From Chryseobacterium sp. (lineage in GTDB: Bacteria; Bacteroidota; Bacteroidia; Flavobacteriales; Weeksellaceae), in contig RDDY01000134.1 in the NCBI GenBank assembly GCA_003852805.1, positions 1-20,119 on the forward strand: a stretch of DNA of 20,119 bases, written 5' to 3'. Below the pieces are notes generated by a model. It worked only from the letters and a program-made list of their open reading frames with translations. It was not told where the DNA came from and did no database searches. The position numbers and the translations under genes were made by a program. The number at the start of each line of letters is the position of its first letter. The stretch's first letter is position 1. Below are positions 1 through 7,862 of the stretch, piece by piece.

Positions 1-2048
1 GTAAGCATGACCAAAGCTTTCAGTCCGCTGTCGGCCTCTTCCACTTCTATGTTTTTGATTTCGAGCATGCGGCGCAATATCTTCCTGTTGTTGTCGTTAT
101 CGTCAACGATCAACACTTTTCTGATATTAGAGAAATTATCTTCCGCATCATCGTTCTCGGTCTTCAACACCAAATCGAAATAAAAGTCGCTGCCCTTACC
201 GAAGTCGCTTTCAAGCTGTAAGCGGCTGTCGCAAAGAGACAACAGTTTATTGGATATGGTAAGACCGAGACCGGTGCCGCCGAAGCGCTTGGTGATGCTG
301 CCGTCTTCTTGGGTAAAAGGTTTGAAAATCTCTTCCTGTTTGTCTTTATGGATGCCTATGCCCGTGTCTCGGACGCCGAAGCGCAGTTTCATCTGCGACG
401 GATCTTTGCCACCCAAAACCCGTACATAAAGTTTGATCTCTCCCTTCTCGGTAAACTTCAAGGCGTTCCCCAACAGATTTACCAGAATCTGCTTCAGGCG
501 CATGGCATCGGTCCAGATATATTTCGGCAGACGGTGGTCATAATCCAATAGAACTTCCAGACCTTTCTGTTCGATGCCGAAGGAGACGATGTTGATGGCC
601 TCGGAAATGACTTCCTGAAGCTCCACCTTATCGATAACAAGTTTCATCTTATTGCTATCCATCTTACTGAAATCCAAGATGTCATTGATGATGGCATGCA
701 GCGAAACGGCCGATTGGTTGATGATTTCCAGATATTGCCGCTGTATCGCGTCGAGGTTGGTTTTCAGCGCCAGCTCCGTAAAACCGATGACGCCATTCAG
801 CGGCGTGCGTATTTCGTGGCTCATATTGGCCACAAATTCGGACTTTGCCTTTGTGGCCTGCTCGGCTTCTGTTTTGGCTCTTTGCAGCTCAAAATCTCTT
901 TTCTTCTGTTCGGTGATGTCTATTACATTGGTCAACACTTGGTCTGTTCCGTCGGTGGATTTATTGACGACACTCATAAAGTACCATACCGCACACTCGC
1001 CGCTTTTTTTGAGCACAGACATCTCGCCATGTGCGCTGCCGCTCCTAACAACCTCAGCAAGATACGCTCTGACGGCTGCATGTCTTTCCGGAATTACAAT
1101 ATCATAAAGATTCAGTTGTTCTATTTCTTCCTCAGAGTAGCCGGCCGCGTCCAAGCCCGCAGGGTTGACCTTGAGAAAGTTTCCCTCGAAATCATGGATA
1201 CCCAAGATGCCTGCCATGCTGTTGAACAGCTGCTGGTATTGCTGCTCGCTCTCTTTCAGGCGGTTTTCATTGTTGATGAAATCGCTGATGTCCCTGCCGA
1301 TCACGTACATTACGCCTTTATCCAAATCGGGGGTGCACGTCCACTCCAGCCACTTCAGTCCGTCGTGTTTGGTACGATAACGACTCAGAAAGCCCACCAC
1401 AGGTTTGCCTGATCTCAAAATCTTCACCACCTCCAGACTTTTATCCAAGTCTTCCTCATATAAATAATGGAAGAACGGATGGTTCATAAGTTCTTCTTCG
1501 CTCCATCCCAGCAGTTTTGAAAAAGCAGGATTCAACTTTGAGAAAAAACCTTGAAACGTTGCCACACCGATCAGATCACTCGATAGATTGAAGAGATTAT
1601 CGTATTGCTCCAACTGTTGTTGTTTCGTCTTGCCTACTACCCATTTACTAATCTGCCGTACAGATCGGTCTATAATTTCTTGCTCCTCGGCATTCAGTAT
1701 TTTATCGGTTGCCTTCTTCAAGTAAAGGCAGCCATAGGTATCTCCTGTAGAATTGATGATAGGAAAAGCTGCCGAAAACGCGGGCCGAGAAGCGCCGGAA
1801 AACGGAATGTCCGCTTCTATTATCTGCTGCGGGCTACGGTCTGTCGGTCCTTTGCTCGCAACTGCTTCATCCGTTGTTGCAATCACAAAGCTTCGGTCAT
1901 CTTCAAACAAAAACAAAACACATGCATCCACATCTGTCATCTTCGCAATTGAATACAACAAGAAATCAAAGACATCTGCGTAAAGTGTTTGGAGTGCCGC
2001 GTAGCGACCATCGGTATGATCGGGCGAGTGTGGTATCTGGTCTTGCAT
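1..2048 (-). CDS. Hybrid sensor histidine kinase GAF-PAS-PAS-HisKA-HATPase-REC, 3' end outside the window
   Basis: A cytoplasmic sensor kinase without visible membrane segments. About 682 codons are in the window and the C-terminus lies beyond position 1. In order I read a GAF-like region (about 20-140), two PAS domains (about 145-262 and 268-382), HisKA with the H-box FVANMSHEIRTPLNG (phospho-accepting His411), and a HATPase_c domain with the N-box (Asn524, Asn528), DTGIGI (Asp561) and GGTGLGL (600-606). A receiver domain starts at about 643 (VLIVDDND) and is cut before its phospho-acceptor Asp. ATG at 2048 is chosen because an in-frame TAA lies 15 nt upstream. It follows the adhesin-like gene by 33 bp on the same strand, so co-transcription with the fibre genes is likely and a role in sensing at the surface or in controlling the fibre is an inference. 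The signal it senses cannot be read from the sequence. Confidence 0.93.
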   Translation of the reverse strand, partial: MQDQIPHSPDHTDGRYAALQTLYADVFDFLLYSIAKMTDVDACVLFLFEDDRSFVIATTDEAVASKGPTDRSPQQIIEADIPFSGASRPAFSAAFPIINSTGDTYGCLYLKKATDKILNAEEQEIIDRSVRQISKWVVGKTKQQQLEQYDNLFNLSSDLIGVATFQGFFSKLNPAFSKLLGWSEEELMNHPFFHYLYEEDLDKSLEVVKILRSGKPVVGFLSRYRTKHDGLKWLEWTCTPDLDKGVMYVIGRDISDFINNENRLKESEQQYQQLFNSMAGILGIHDFEGNFLKVNPAGLDAAGYSEEEIEQLNLYDIVIPERHAAVRAYLAEVVRSGSAHGEMSVLKKSGECAVWYFMSVVNKSTDGTDQVLTNVIDITEQKKRDFELQRAKTEAEQATKAKSEFVANMSHEIRTPLNGVIGFTELALKTNLDAIQRQYLEIINQSAVSLHAIINDILDFSKMDSNKMKLVIDKVELQEVISEAINIVSFGIEQKGLEVLLDYDHRLPKYIWTDAMRLKQILVNLLGNALKFTEKGEIKLYVRVLGGKDPSQMKLRFGVRDTGIGIHKDKQEEIFKPFTQEDGSITKRFGGTGLGLTISNKLLSLCDSRLQLESDFGKGSDFYFDLVLKTENDDAEDNFSNIRKVLIVDDNDNNRKILRRMLEIKNIEVEEADSGLKALVML

Positions 2049-2081
2049 TGTATTGGATTGTTCTTAGGTTAACGGCCTCTG

Positions 2082-3509
2082 TCAAAGTGCGGTAAAACTG
2101 TAGACCACATTGGCAGAGTAAACTTTTTTTTCTTTCTGTATAAGGTTCTGTGCATCGCCGGCCGATATGGAGTACTTGATATCCAAGCCTCTATCGAGGA
2201 CAGGCGGAGCATTCGAGAGTATTTTTTGCGGAGTTATCGACAAAGGTACCAAAGTACTGCCGTCAACCCCCAGTTGCAAAATCCCCGAGCGGATATCGGA
2301 TTGTACGCCTGCCGCTTTGAAAAACTCAGAATCGGTTTTCACGTACACCTCAAAGTTTTCATTGTTCGACACCATCAAATGATTTGGGATCGTGCGGGAT
2401 TGTCCGCTGCGGTAGCTGTCTGCCGTATTGAAAGTGAAGTTAACCGTCTGTCCGGCCGCCGGCACGGTAATCTCCGAGAGCGGAAGCACTTTCAAGATAA
2501 CATCGGTGTTTTGCGGCGCAGAGATGCTGTTGTCTGTACTCTTTGCGTCGAGATTCAGTTGAAAGCTGTAGGTACCGGCCTGAAAGAAGTGGTTCTTCAG
2601 ATCCGTGGCGGTTATGCTCAGCTGAGGTTGAAACCTACTTCTGTTACCCGCCGCCACGTTGAATGCACCTGCACCCGTATAGTTTTTCCACTTGTCTGAC
2701 AGTGCGATGAATGGAATGACCGAATTGGCCGTACCCAACCTTATGCTCGAAACCGGCCGCGTACCGGCTGTACCTTTTGACGAGGTAAACTGAATGTTGG
2801 CGGAAGAAGCCTTGGCCATCAGATTGAAATCGACTGTCTGACCCAGCTCGGCTTTTTGCAGATCAAATGTTACGGGCGCCGATGAGCGGTACGGGTTCAG
2901 CGATGAAATTTCTACATACTTCGCCGGACTGCTCGACAACCACTGAACGGCTGCCGGAACAGCGAGGATAACATTGAATTCATTCGGCGTAAATTCTATG
3001 GCGTAAAAACTACTGCTGCCATAATTGTGAGTGACCGCCAGTGAATAATTGCCGGCAAAGAATGTGTGAAGCGCATATTGTTTTGCCGGGATTTTAAAAG
3101 TAAAAGCCACGTTGCCCGCCGTATAGCTACCCGTTGTGCCGAAAGGCTGATACCAGGTTTGATCCCGCGTTACAAAATATTTGAAATCCGGCCACACGTC
3201 AAACACTTTGAAAGGGGGGTGTGCTCCGCCGATGCTTGCCAAACGCCATTCCAAAATTTCGGTGGGCAGTTTGATTGTCGGATGCGTGGTATGCGTGAAA
3301 TCGTTAGTTAAGGATCTTACGGTAGGATCGATAGAATTGAGAAAACCGATCCGCCAATTTGAATGTCGGCCGGTATTGAGCACATTCTGCACCGTGGTAA
3401 ACTCCGAACGATTGAAAATATTCGTGGCCGGAATGCTGATGTACACGTCTTGTGCAGTAGCCGCCGATGCGCTGCACAAAACAGCGAGACAAAGAATTGA
3501 ACGCCCCAT
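2082..3509 (-). CDS. Secreted two-part adhesin-like protein with C-terminal pilin-like domain
   Basis: 475 residues with a signal peptide (about 1-19, cleavage near ATAQ/D) and no lipobox. Residues 337-475 align by eye with the mature small subunit encoded at 7178-7732. Shared elements include GQxVxF (353-358), LxVxxxxxFxVxVK (378-391), YSIxAxDAQ (446-454) and a terminal VxYxxTAL. The middle (about 150-335) looks like a diverged earlier copy of the same fold: FAGNYS and FNVILAV recur as QAGTYS and TDVILKV, and GQTVDF recurs as GQTVNF. The N-terminal 130 residues, rich in aromatics (Trp52, Trp88, Trp106, Trp119), match nothing I recognise. A unique head joined to a pilin-type tail is the plan of tip adhesins such as FimH, so a tip adhesin is my inference; the ligand is unknown. 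The gene lies 11 bp behind the usher-like gene in the same operon. It has no type IX secretion C-terminal domain. Confidence 0.8.
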   Translation of the reverse strand: MGRSILCLAVLCSASAATAQDVYISIPATNIFNRSEFTTVQNVLNTGRHSNWRIGFLNSIDPTVRSLTNDFTHTTHPTIKLPTEILEWRLASIGGAHPPFKVFDVWPDFKYFVTRDQTWYQPFGTTGSYTAGNVAFTFKIPAKQYALHTFFAGNYSLAVTHNYGSSSFYAIEFTPNEFNVILAVPAAVQWLSSSPAKYVEISSLNPYRSSAPVTFDLQKAELGQTVDFNLMAKASSANIQFTSSKGTAGTRPVSSIRLGTANSVIPFIALSDKWKNYTGAGAFNVAAGNRSRFQPQLSITATDLKNHFFQAGTYSFQLNLDAKSTDNSISAPQNTDVILKVLPLSEITVPAAGQTVNFTFNTADSYRSGQSRTIPNHLMVSNNENFEVYVKTDSEFFKAAGVQSDIRSGILQLGVDGSTLVPLSITPQKILSNAPPVLDRGLDIKYSISAGDAQNLIQKEKKVYSANVVYSFTAL

Positions 3510-3520
3510 AATGCTCTAAT

Positions 3521-6301
3521 TTAAAACTTTTTTACTTTAATCTCCACTCCTTTCTTTTTATACTCGAAAAGCAGATCAAGTGTATCGGTGCCCGACTCTA
3601 CCTTGACGGTCTGCGAGGGCTTTACAAAAGTGTAACGGTCGTTGTTGATAAACACTTCATAAATGCCGTCTTTCAGGAAGAATTCAAACTCATTGTCCTG
3701 GTCGACAACGGTGGTGAAAACTTCGCCGGTTTCATCTTTGGCATAAACCGCAATGCCGGTGGCCGAGGTTTCTACCTTGTCATACGCCTGACGGATCTCC
3801 ACCAATTTACCCGTTACTTTCGTGCTTTTCACCAAACCCAATTGTTTGGAGATATTTTTATAGACCGCAATCTCGGGGTCGGTCATCAGCCGTGAGCTTG
3901 CCGTCTGGTGCAGCCTCAGTCTGTAATTTCCTTCCGGAACGTTTTCGAAAGTCACCCTGCCTTTGCTGTCTGTCACCGCGACATATTTATCCAGCATCAC
4001 TCTCTCATTGGCCACCACGCGCTCGCCGGAATCCAAAACGCCGTTACCGTTGGTATCTTGAAACAATTGAAATTTCACGCGGTAGTTGCCTTGTGCCGTA
4101 GCCACGGGGAGATACCTTTTCAGGCCTATGCGGAACTGACTGTTGTTGCCGCTATAACCGCCGTATAAGGTGGAGCGATAATCCGAGTAATTGACATAAC
4201 CGGTGGCTGCCCAGTCGTTGGATATCTTGTATTCCACATACCCCGTCATGTTGCTGTTGAGGTTGTTGTAGAGTTCGGAATAATTCAGACCGGCCGAAAA
4301 TGTTCCGCTCAAACTCGATCCGGCGGTCGAAAAATTGTAAGCGGCGTTCAGATAATAATTGGCAAAATTACGGTCGGGGTTGCCGTAGGTCGCCAGTTCC
4401 GAAACGTTCGTTGGGTTCCATTGTGCGGTCGCATTCATCGAGAATTTTCGGATACGGTAGGTCAGCGTTGCACGCAATGCGTTGAACCAATCGGCGCGTA
4501 TATTGTCGTTGGCATAAGAATATTCGGTCGTCAGATTGAAGCCATGCGCGCCCAACACCGTGCCGACGTTAGACTGCAATCTGTATGCGAAGAGCTTGCG
4601 CATACCGAAGCTCGTTTCGTTTTCCTGCTGTTCTACCTGCGGAGAAAATTGGAAATTCCACCGACCTGCAGAAAACTGATAACCGAGCCTAAACGCCTGC
4701 GTACCGTAGAAATAGTATGGATAAGGCAAGCCTGCGTCACCATACTGAATGCTCAGATATTCCGGCCGCATTTCGGAATACTCGTAGCCGGCCGAGACGC
4801 GCTTATTGCCGGCAAAACTGCGGCTGACCGACTCGTTGAAAAAAAGCGAACCTCGGCTCAAGCCGGCATATCCGGCAGTGGCGTAGGAATTTAGTGAACG
4901 GATTTCCCACGGACCGATTTGCGTGTCGTAATTCAGCCCGAGCGAAAGGCCCGCGCGGCTGTCGCCGTTAATCTTTCCGCGCTCATGGCTCACTCCGGTT
5001 TCTATGCGGAGCTTGTGTTTCTCATTCAGCGTCAACGCAGATACAAAATCCGCTACCTGAGCTTGGGTGGCGAGGCGATCATTATCGTCAAACAGATAAG
5101 ACAACTTGCCCGAGAATTTCTTGTTTCGGGAAAAGCTGTATTTGGTGCCCGCCATTTTAGAACCCATCCCCTGCACGGCGTAGGTGCCGAAAAGGCTGTA
5201 ATTATTGTCCACCGCCAAAACTTCCAACTCGCGGCCTTCACCCAACTTCGCACCAAACTTTCCGCCGCGACCCGAGACGGAATAATCATAATCATTGCCC
5301 TGTACATTTCCCACACGCCACAGTGTTTTGGGCGTTGCCAGCTCGGCCCAAGTGTCATAGAGATTGTAGAGGCCGCTGTTTATGTAGTAATCGGCGTTCA
5401 GGTTCATTTTCAGGAAAAGGTTTTTGTCGGCGGCAAACTCCGTATTTCCTTTCAACTGCATCAGGTTATAACCCGAGCTGTAATCCGAATAGGCAACCTC
5501 GGCATAGTTGGTACTGCCGCCCGCACGCATACCCGGCACAATCTGCCGATTGGACGTCAGCAGCACAAGCGAAATCTGCGCACTGCCCACCTTTTCGTTA
5601 TCGAGGAGATCGGTGGCGGTGATCTGAAGACTGTATTCCGGAAACAAATCTTTTGCGCGGCGTGACGAAACCCTTATTTCGAGCTGTCTTTTTTCGAGTG
5701 GGGCCAGTGATAAATTTTGCTGTAACGGTGTGACGATCAAGCCGTCGGGTACGGACTGAAAGTTCAGCTGCAGGCTGCGAGCCGAATAGGCGCGGTTCTC
5801 TACAAACACCAAGATAGTCGTCTGCTCCGCTCCGGGAACCATATAATTTTCCTGAGTCGGCGAATAAATCGCAATGCTGCGGTCCTCATTTTTTTGAATG
5901 AGAAAGCTTGCCTTGGCTGTCTCGGCATTGCCCCCGTTATCATAGGAAATATTGAATACGAGCGCATCCGACGACATTTTAAGAAAATCGGTATTGGCGA
6001 GGAATTTTACCGGCAATCTCTTTTCTTTCCCCGGCTCCAGTGCGAAACCCGCGGCGGGATAAAACAGCAATCCCGGGTATTTCTGCGACGGCGCAATGCC
6101 GGATATGCCGACGACTGATGCCCCCGTGTTTTTCACCACAAGAAAATTGGTGAATGTTGCGCCTTGTTCTGCGGTTATCGTATCGTTTTCAAAGCGAGCC
6201 GTGACGCTCTGTCCGTACAGCGACGAAACGTACAGCGAGAACAGCAGCAGCAACAGCCCCGCCTTTTTGATGCAGAAATCCAAAACAGAACGGTAAAACA
6301 A
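3521..6301 (-). CDS. Usher-like outer-membrane beta-barrel protein with Ig-like and SdrD/CNA-B-like domains
   Basis: 926 residues. The signal peptide (about 1-30, with Lys12-Lys13 before the stretch LLLLLFSLYV) is followed by two Ig-like, extracellular-type beta domains (about 32-138 and 142-250). A long central region (about 255-735) alternates aromatic and polar residues in the manner of an outer-membrane barrel, with many Tyr/Asn-rich strands. A C-terminal part begins with a calcium-loop-like DTNGNGVLDSGE (749-760) and GRVTFENVPEGNYRLRL, typical of SdrD/CNA-B or carboxypeptidase-regulatory-like folds, followed by another small beta domain to the end. The size (800-900 residues), the barrel and its place between chaperone-like and adhesin-like genes suit a fimbrial usher. 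I see no clear sequence match to the PapC/FimD family, so function is inferred from context. The alternative is an unrelated large outer-membrane transporter or assembly protein. It is spaced 6 bp after the chaperone gene and 11 bp before the adhesin gene. Confidence 0.75.
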   Translation of the reverse strand: MFYRSVLDFCIKKAGLLLLLFSLYVSSLYGQSVTARFENDTITAEQGATFTNFLVVKNTGASVVGISGIAPSQKYPGLLFYPAAGFALEPGKEKRLPVKFLANTDFLKMSSDALVFNISYDNGGNAETAKASFLIQKNEDRSIAIYSPTQENYMVPGAEQTTILVFVENRAYSARSLQLNFQSVPDGLIVTPLQQNLSLAPLEKRQLEIRVSSRRAKDLFPEYSLQITATDLLDNEKVGSAQISLVLLTSNRQIVPGMRAGGSTNYAEVAYSDYSSGYNLMQLKGNTEFAADKNLFLKMNLNADYYINSGLYNLYDTWAELATPKTLWRVGNVQGNDYDYSVSGRGGKFGAKLGEGRELEVLAVDNNYSLFGTYAVQGMGSKMAGTKYSFSRNKKFSGKLSYLFDDNDRLATQAQVADFVSALTLNEKHKLRIETGVSHERGKINGDSRAGLSLGLNYDTQIGPWEIRSLNSYATAGYAGLSRGSLFFNESVSRSFAGNKRVSAGYEYSEMRPEYLSIQYGDAGLPYPYYFYGTQAFRLGYQFSAGRWNFQFSPQVEQQENETSFGMRKLFAYRLQSNVGTVLGAHGFNLTTEYSYANDNIRADWFNALRATLTYRIRKFSMNATAQWNPTNVSELATYGNPDRNFANYYLNAAYNFSTAGSSLSGTFSAGLNYSELYNNLNSNMTGYVEYKISNDWAATGYVNYSDYRSTLYGGYSGNNSQFRIGLKRYLPVATAQGNYRVKFQLFQDTNGNGVLDSGERVVANERVMLDKYVAVTDSKGRVTFENVPEGNYRLRLHQTASSRLMTDPEIAVYKNISKQLGLVKSTKVTGKLVEIRQAYDKVETSATGIAVYAKDETGEVFTTVVDQDNEFEFFLKDGIYEVFINNDRYTFVKPSQTVKVESGTDTLDLLFEYKKKGVEIKVKKF

Positions 6302-6307
6302 AACGGT

Positions 6308-7096
6308 TTATAATTTCAGGTCTTTCTCGCCCACCCTCAGATCGGTGGAGCCTTCCATTTTGATGATGGCAACGCCTAGGAAGTTGCCGGATAGTTTTTT
6401 GTCGATCGCAAATTCCACGGTTTGGGTGGTCTGCGGCATCATGGAGATGGAGATCGGCTGCAACTTTACATCTGCGCCGGTTTCCTTATTGGTCAGTTCC
6501 AGTTCCACCGTTGCGTCGGTCACCGTGTTGCCCTCGTTGCTGATGCGCACGGCCAGCCTGCGCGTCGGCTCTTGCCGCAGTTCCATGGCTGCAATTTCCA
6601 AATCTTTGGTGGTATTGGCCGTCGGAGTGTAGTACACATGCAGACCTAATTCCATCAGCGTGATGATACCGATGCCTTGCCCTGAATTTGTTATGTCCTC
6701 TTGGGTTGGGATTTGTGTGAAAAAGAGCATACTGTTTGTCACATCCGCCGGAGAAGCGTTTTCCGGCACTTTCATTGTAACCGGCAACTCTCTGCTGGTT
6801 CCTGCCGGAACGCTGATCGATCGCTCGCGCGTCGAGATCCATGCCGAGTTCGAGTTCTGTAAAGTGCTCGGGTCGAAATAGTGTTTATTGCCTTGCTGGT
6901 CTCTGTTCCAATCTCTGTAACTAACCGTAAAAGTGTAATCCTTTGTAGAACTGTTATTCAGAATAACGGTCTGCGTAAGCGTTTCGCCGGGCTTTCCTTC
7001 AAAGAACAACCGCGTGGGCGACATAGATATACCTTGAGCAGAAAGAGAAAAAGCAGCAACAAATATTAAAAGAAGTGCGAGAAACGGGCGCGACAT
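6308..7096 (-). CDS. Periplasmic chaperone-like protein with two Ig-like domains (PapD-like)
   Basis: 262 residues with a signal peptide (1-20, cleavage after SLSA) and two beta-rich domains (about 22-148 and 155-262). The first starts with GISMSPTRLFFEGKPGE and contains TQTVILNNSS and a late strand ending GLHVYYTP (151-158). That places it at the interdomain position where PapD-family chaperones have a strand ending in FYRP. The stretch SRELPVTMKVPENASPADVTN (101-121) also recalls the loop before the G1 strand in that family. In known systems the chaperone completes pilin subunits by donor-strand complementation in the periplasm and hands them to the usher. Similarity is at fold and motif level only, and I do not see the invariant Arg/Lys subunit-anchoring pair with certainty. 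The gene lies between the pilin-like and usher-like genes, 6 bp ahead of the latter. The generic alternative is a secreted Ig-like protein. Confidence 0.8.
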   Translation of the reverse strand: MSRPFLALLLIFVAAFSLSAQGISMSPTRLFFEGKPGETLTQTVILNNSSTKDYTFTVSYRDWNRDQQGNKHYFDPSTLQNSNSAWISTRERSISVPAGTSRELPVTMKVPENASPADVTNSMLFFTQIPTQEDITNSGQGIGIITLMELGLHVYYTPTANTTKDLEIAAMELRQEPTRRLAVRISNEGNTVTDATVELELTNKETGADVKLQPISISMMPQTTQTVEFAIDKKLSGNFLGVAIIKMEGSTDLRVGEKDLKL

Positions 7097-7116
7097 ACAG
7101 CTCGGTATTAATTGTA

Positions 7117-7157
7117 AATATTCCCAAAATTACAAAAAGCGCAATAATGGGAATATT
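7117..7157. repeat. Inverted repeat between pilin-like and chaperone-like genes
   Basis: A 10-bp perfect inverted repeat, AATATTCCCA (7117-7126) and TGGGAATATT (7148-7157), is separated by 21 nt. It occupies most of the 81-bp gap between the pilin-like stop and the chaperone-like start. No run of T follows on the minus strand, so it does not look like a rho-independent terminator. In a transcript it could form a stem-loop that protects the upstream subunit mRNA or dampens read-through, as known for major-pilin genes in enterobacterial operons. A protein-binding site is the other possibility. Confidence 0.6.
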
Positions 7158-7177
7158 GATTTAAGAGGAGGCGATAA

Positions 7178-7732
7178 TTACAAAGCAGTAGCTGTATAAA
7201 TAACCGTTTGAGTATAAGTACCCTCAGGTTTACCTAACAGGTGGTCCTGTGCATCCTTTGCTGCTATAGAATAATCAATGTTCAGCGAACGCCGAGCTCC
7301 TAAATCTGCACCAGAAACCAATGCTTGGTCAGTAGTAGAAAGTTTAATCGCCGGATTCTTAGTACCTGTCATAGTTCCACCTTCTGTCGCTTTTATTTGA
7401 AGAACACTTACAGGAATCTTGGCATCACCGTTTACGAAGTCAATACCTCCTGCCTTTACATTCACATTAAACTTTTTAGAAGAAGTCACGATGAGACTAT
7501 TCTTCACTTCAACGTTCTTTGCTGTATTATAATCGGTGGTATTGGTATAGTTGAAGTCTACCTGTCCGCCTGACGCAACACTACCCGCATCAATTGAAAT
7601 AACATCTTGCAGGATGAGGCGAACGTTTGTGGTTGCCGCATTGGAAGTAGCAGTTGTCTGCGCCTTCACAGCAGTAGTTCCGAATACGATTGTTCCCAGG
7701 GTTGCAGCGGCGATGATGATTTGCTTTTTCAT
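7178..7732 (-). CDS. Small secreted pilin-like subunit (candidate major fibre subunit)
   Basis: 184 residues with a clear signal peptide (1-24, MKKQ..., cleavage at AVKA/Q) and a mature protein of about 160 residues, all beta-type sequence without Cys. The open frame extends upstream to 7933, but that part only translates the 7-bp repeat array and has no secretion signal, so ATG at 7732 is chosen. The mature protein resembles the C-terminal 139 residues of the adhesin-like protein, sharing GQVDF (56-60), FNVNVK (88-93), YSIAAKDAQ (154-162) and the final VIYTATAL. The flexible start (25-35, Ala/Thr/Asn-rich) could serve as a donor-strand extension; this is inferred. The gene is first in the minus-strand operon and separated from the chaperone gene by a stem-loop, as expected for a subunit made in excess. 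Its DNA is visibly richer in A+T than the genes behind it. Confidence 0.82.
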   Translation of the reverse strand: MKKQIIIAAATLGTIVFGTTAVKAQTTATSNAATTNVRLILQDVISIDAGSVASGGQVDFNYTNTTDYNTAKNVEVKNSLIVTSSKKFNVNVKAGGIDFVNGDAKIPVSVLQIKATEGGTMTGTKNPAIKLSTTDQALVSGADLGARRSLNIDYSIAAKDAQDHLLGKPEGTYTQTVIYTATAL

Positions 7733-7828
7733 AATGATAAGTTTTATAATTTGTTTTATTGTTTCATTTTGATACTGCAAATATCGGGTGGCCCCGGATG
7801 GTTTGTTGTAGTTGAAGTTGTAATTGCG

Positions 7829-7846
7829 TGTAGTAAAATAACTACA
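7829..7846. promoter_or_regulatory. Candidate operator: TGTAGT-N6-ACTACA
   Basis: A perfect 6-bp inverted repeat with a 6-bp A+T spacer (18 bp in all) lies about 100 bp upstream of the pilin-like start, in the region where its promoter must lie. The size suits a dimeric transcription factor. No regulator can be named, and a repeat this short can arise by chance. Confidence 0.3.
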
Positions 7847-7862
7847 AAGGGTTTGTTGGGTG

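Noticed and set aside
696..1412. Plus-strand open frame of 238 codons
   Set aside because: It lies antisense to the PAS and HisKA part of the minus-strand kinase, whose motifs are unambiguous; its translation shows no domain.
4919..5665. Plus-strand open frame of 248 codons
   Set aside because: It is antisense to the barrel region of the usher-like gene, with no recognisable protein features and no operon context.
3521..6301. TonB-dependent receptor or SusC-like transporter
   Set aside because: There is no plug domain, TonB box or SusD partner; the N-terminus is Ig-like and the neighbours are chaperone- and subunit-like.
7148..7157. Rho-independent terminator for the pilin-like gene
   Set aside because: The stem is A+T-rich with a 21-nt loop and no T run follows on the minus strand.
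2082..7732. Type V (FimA/Mfa1) Bacteroidales pilus or type IX secretion cargo
   Set aside because: No lipobox Cys in the subunits, no Por-type C-terminal sorting domain, and the chaperone and barrel genes do not belong to those systems.
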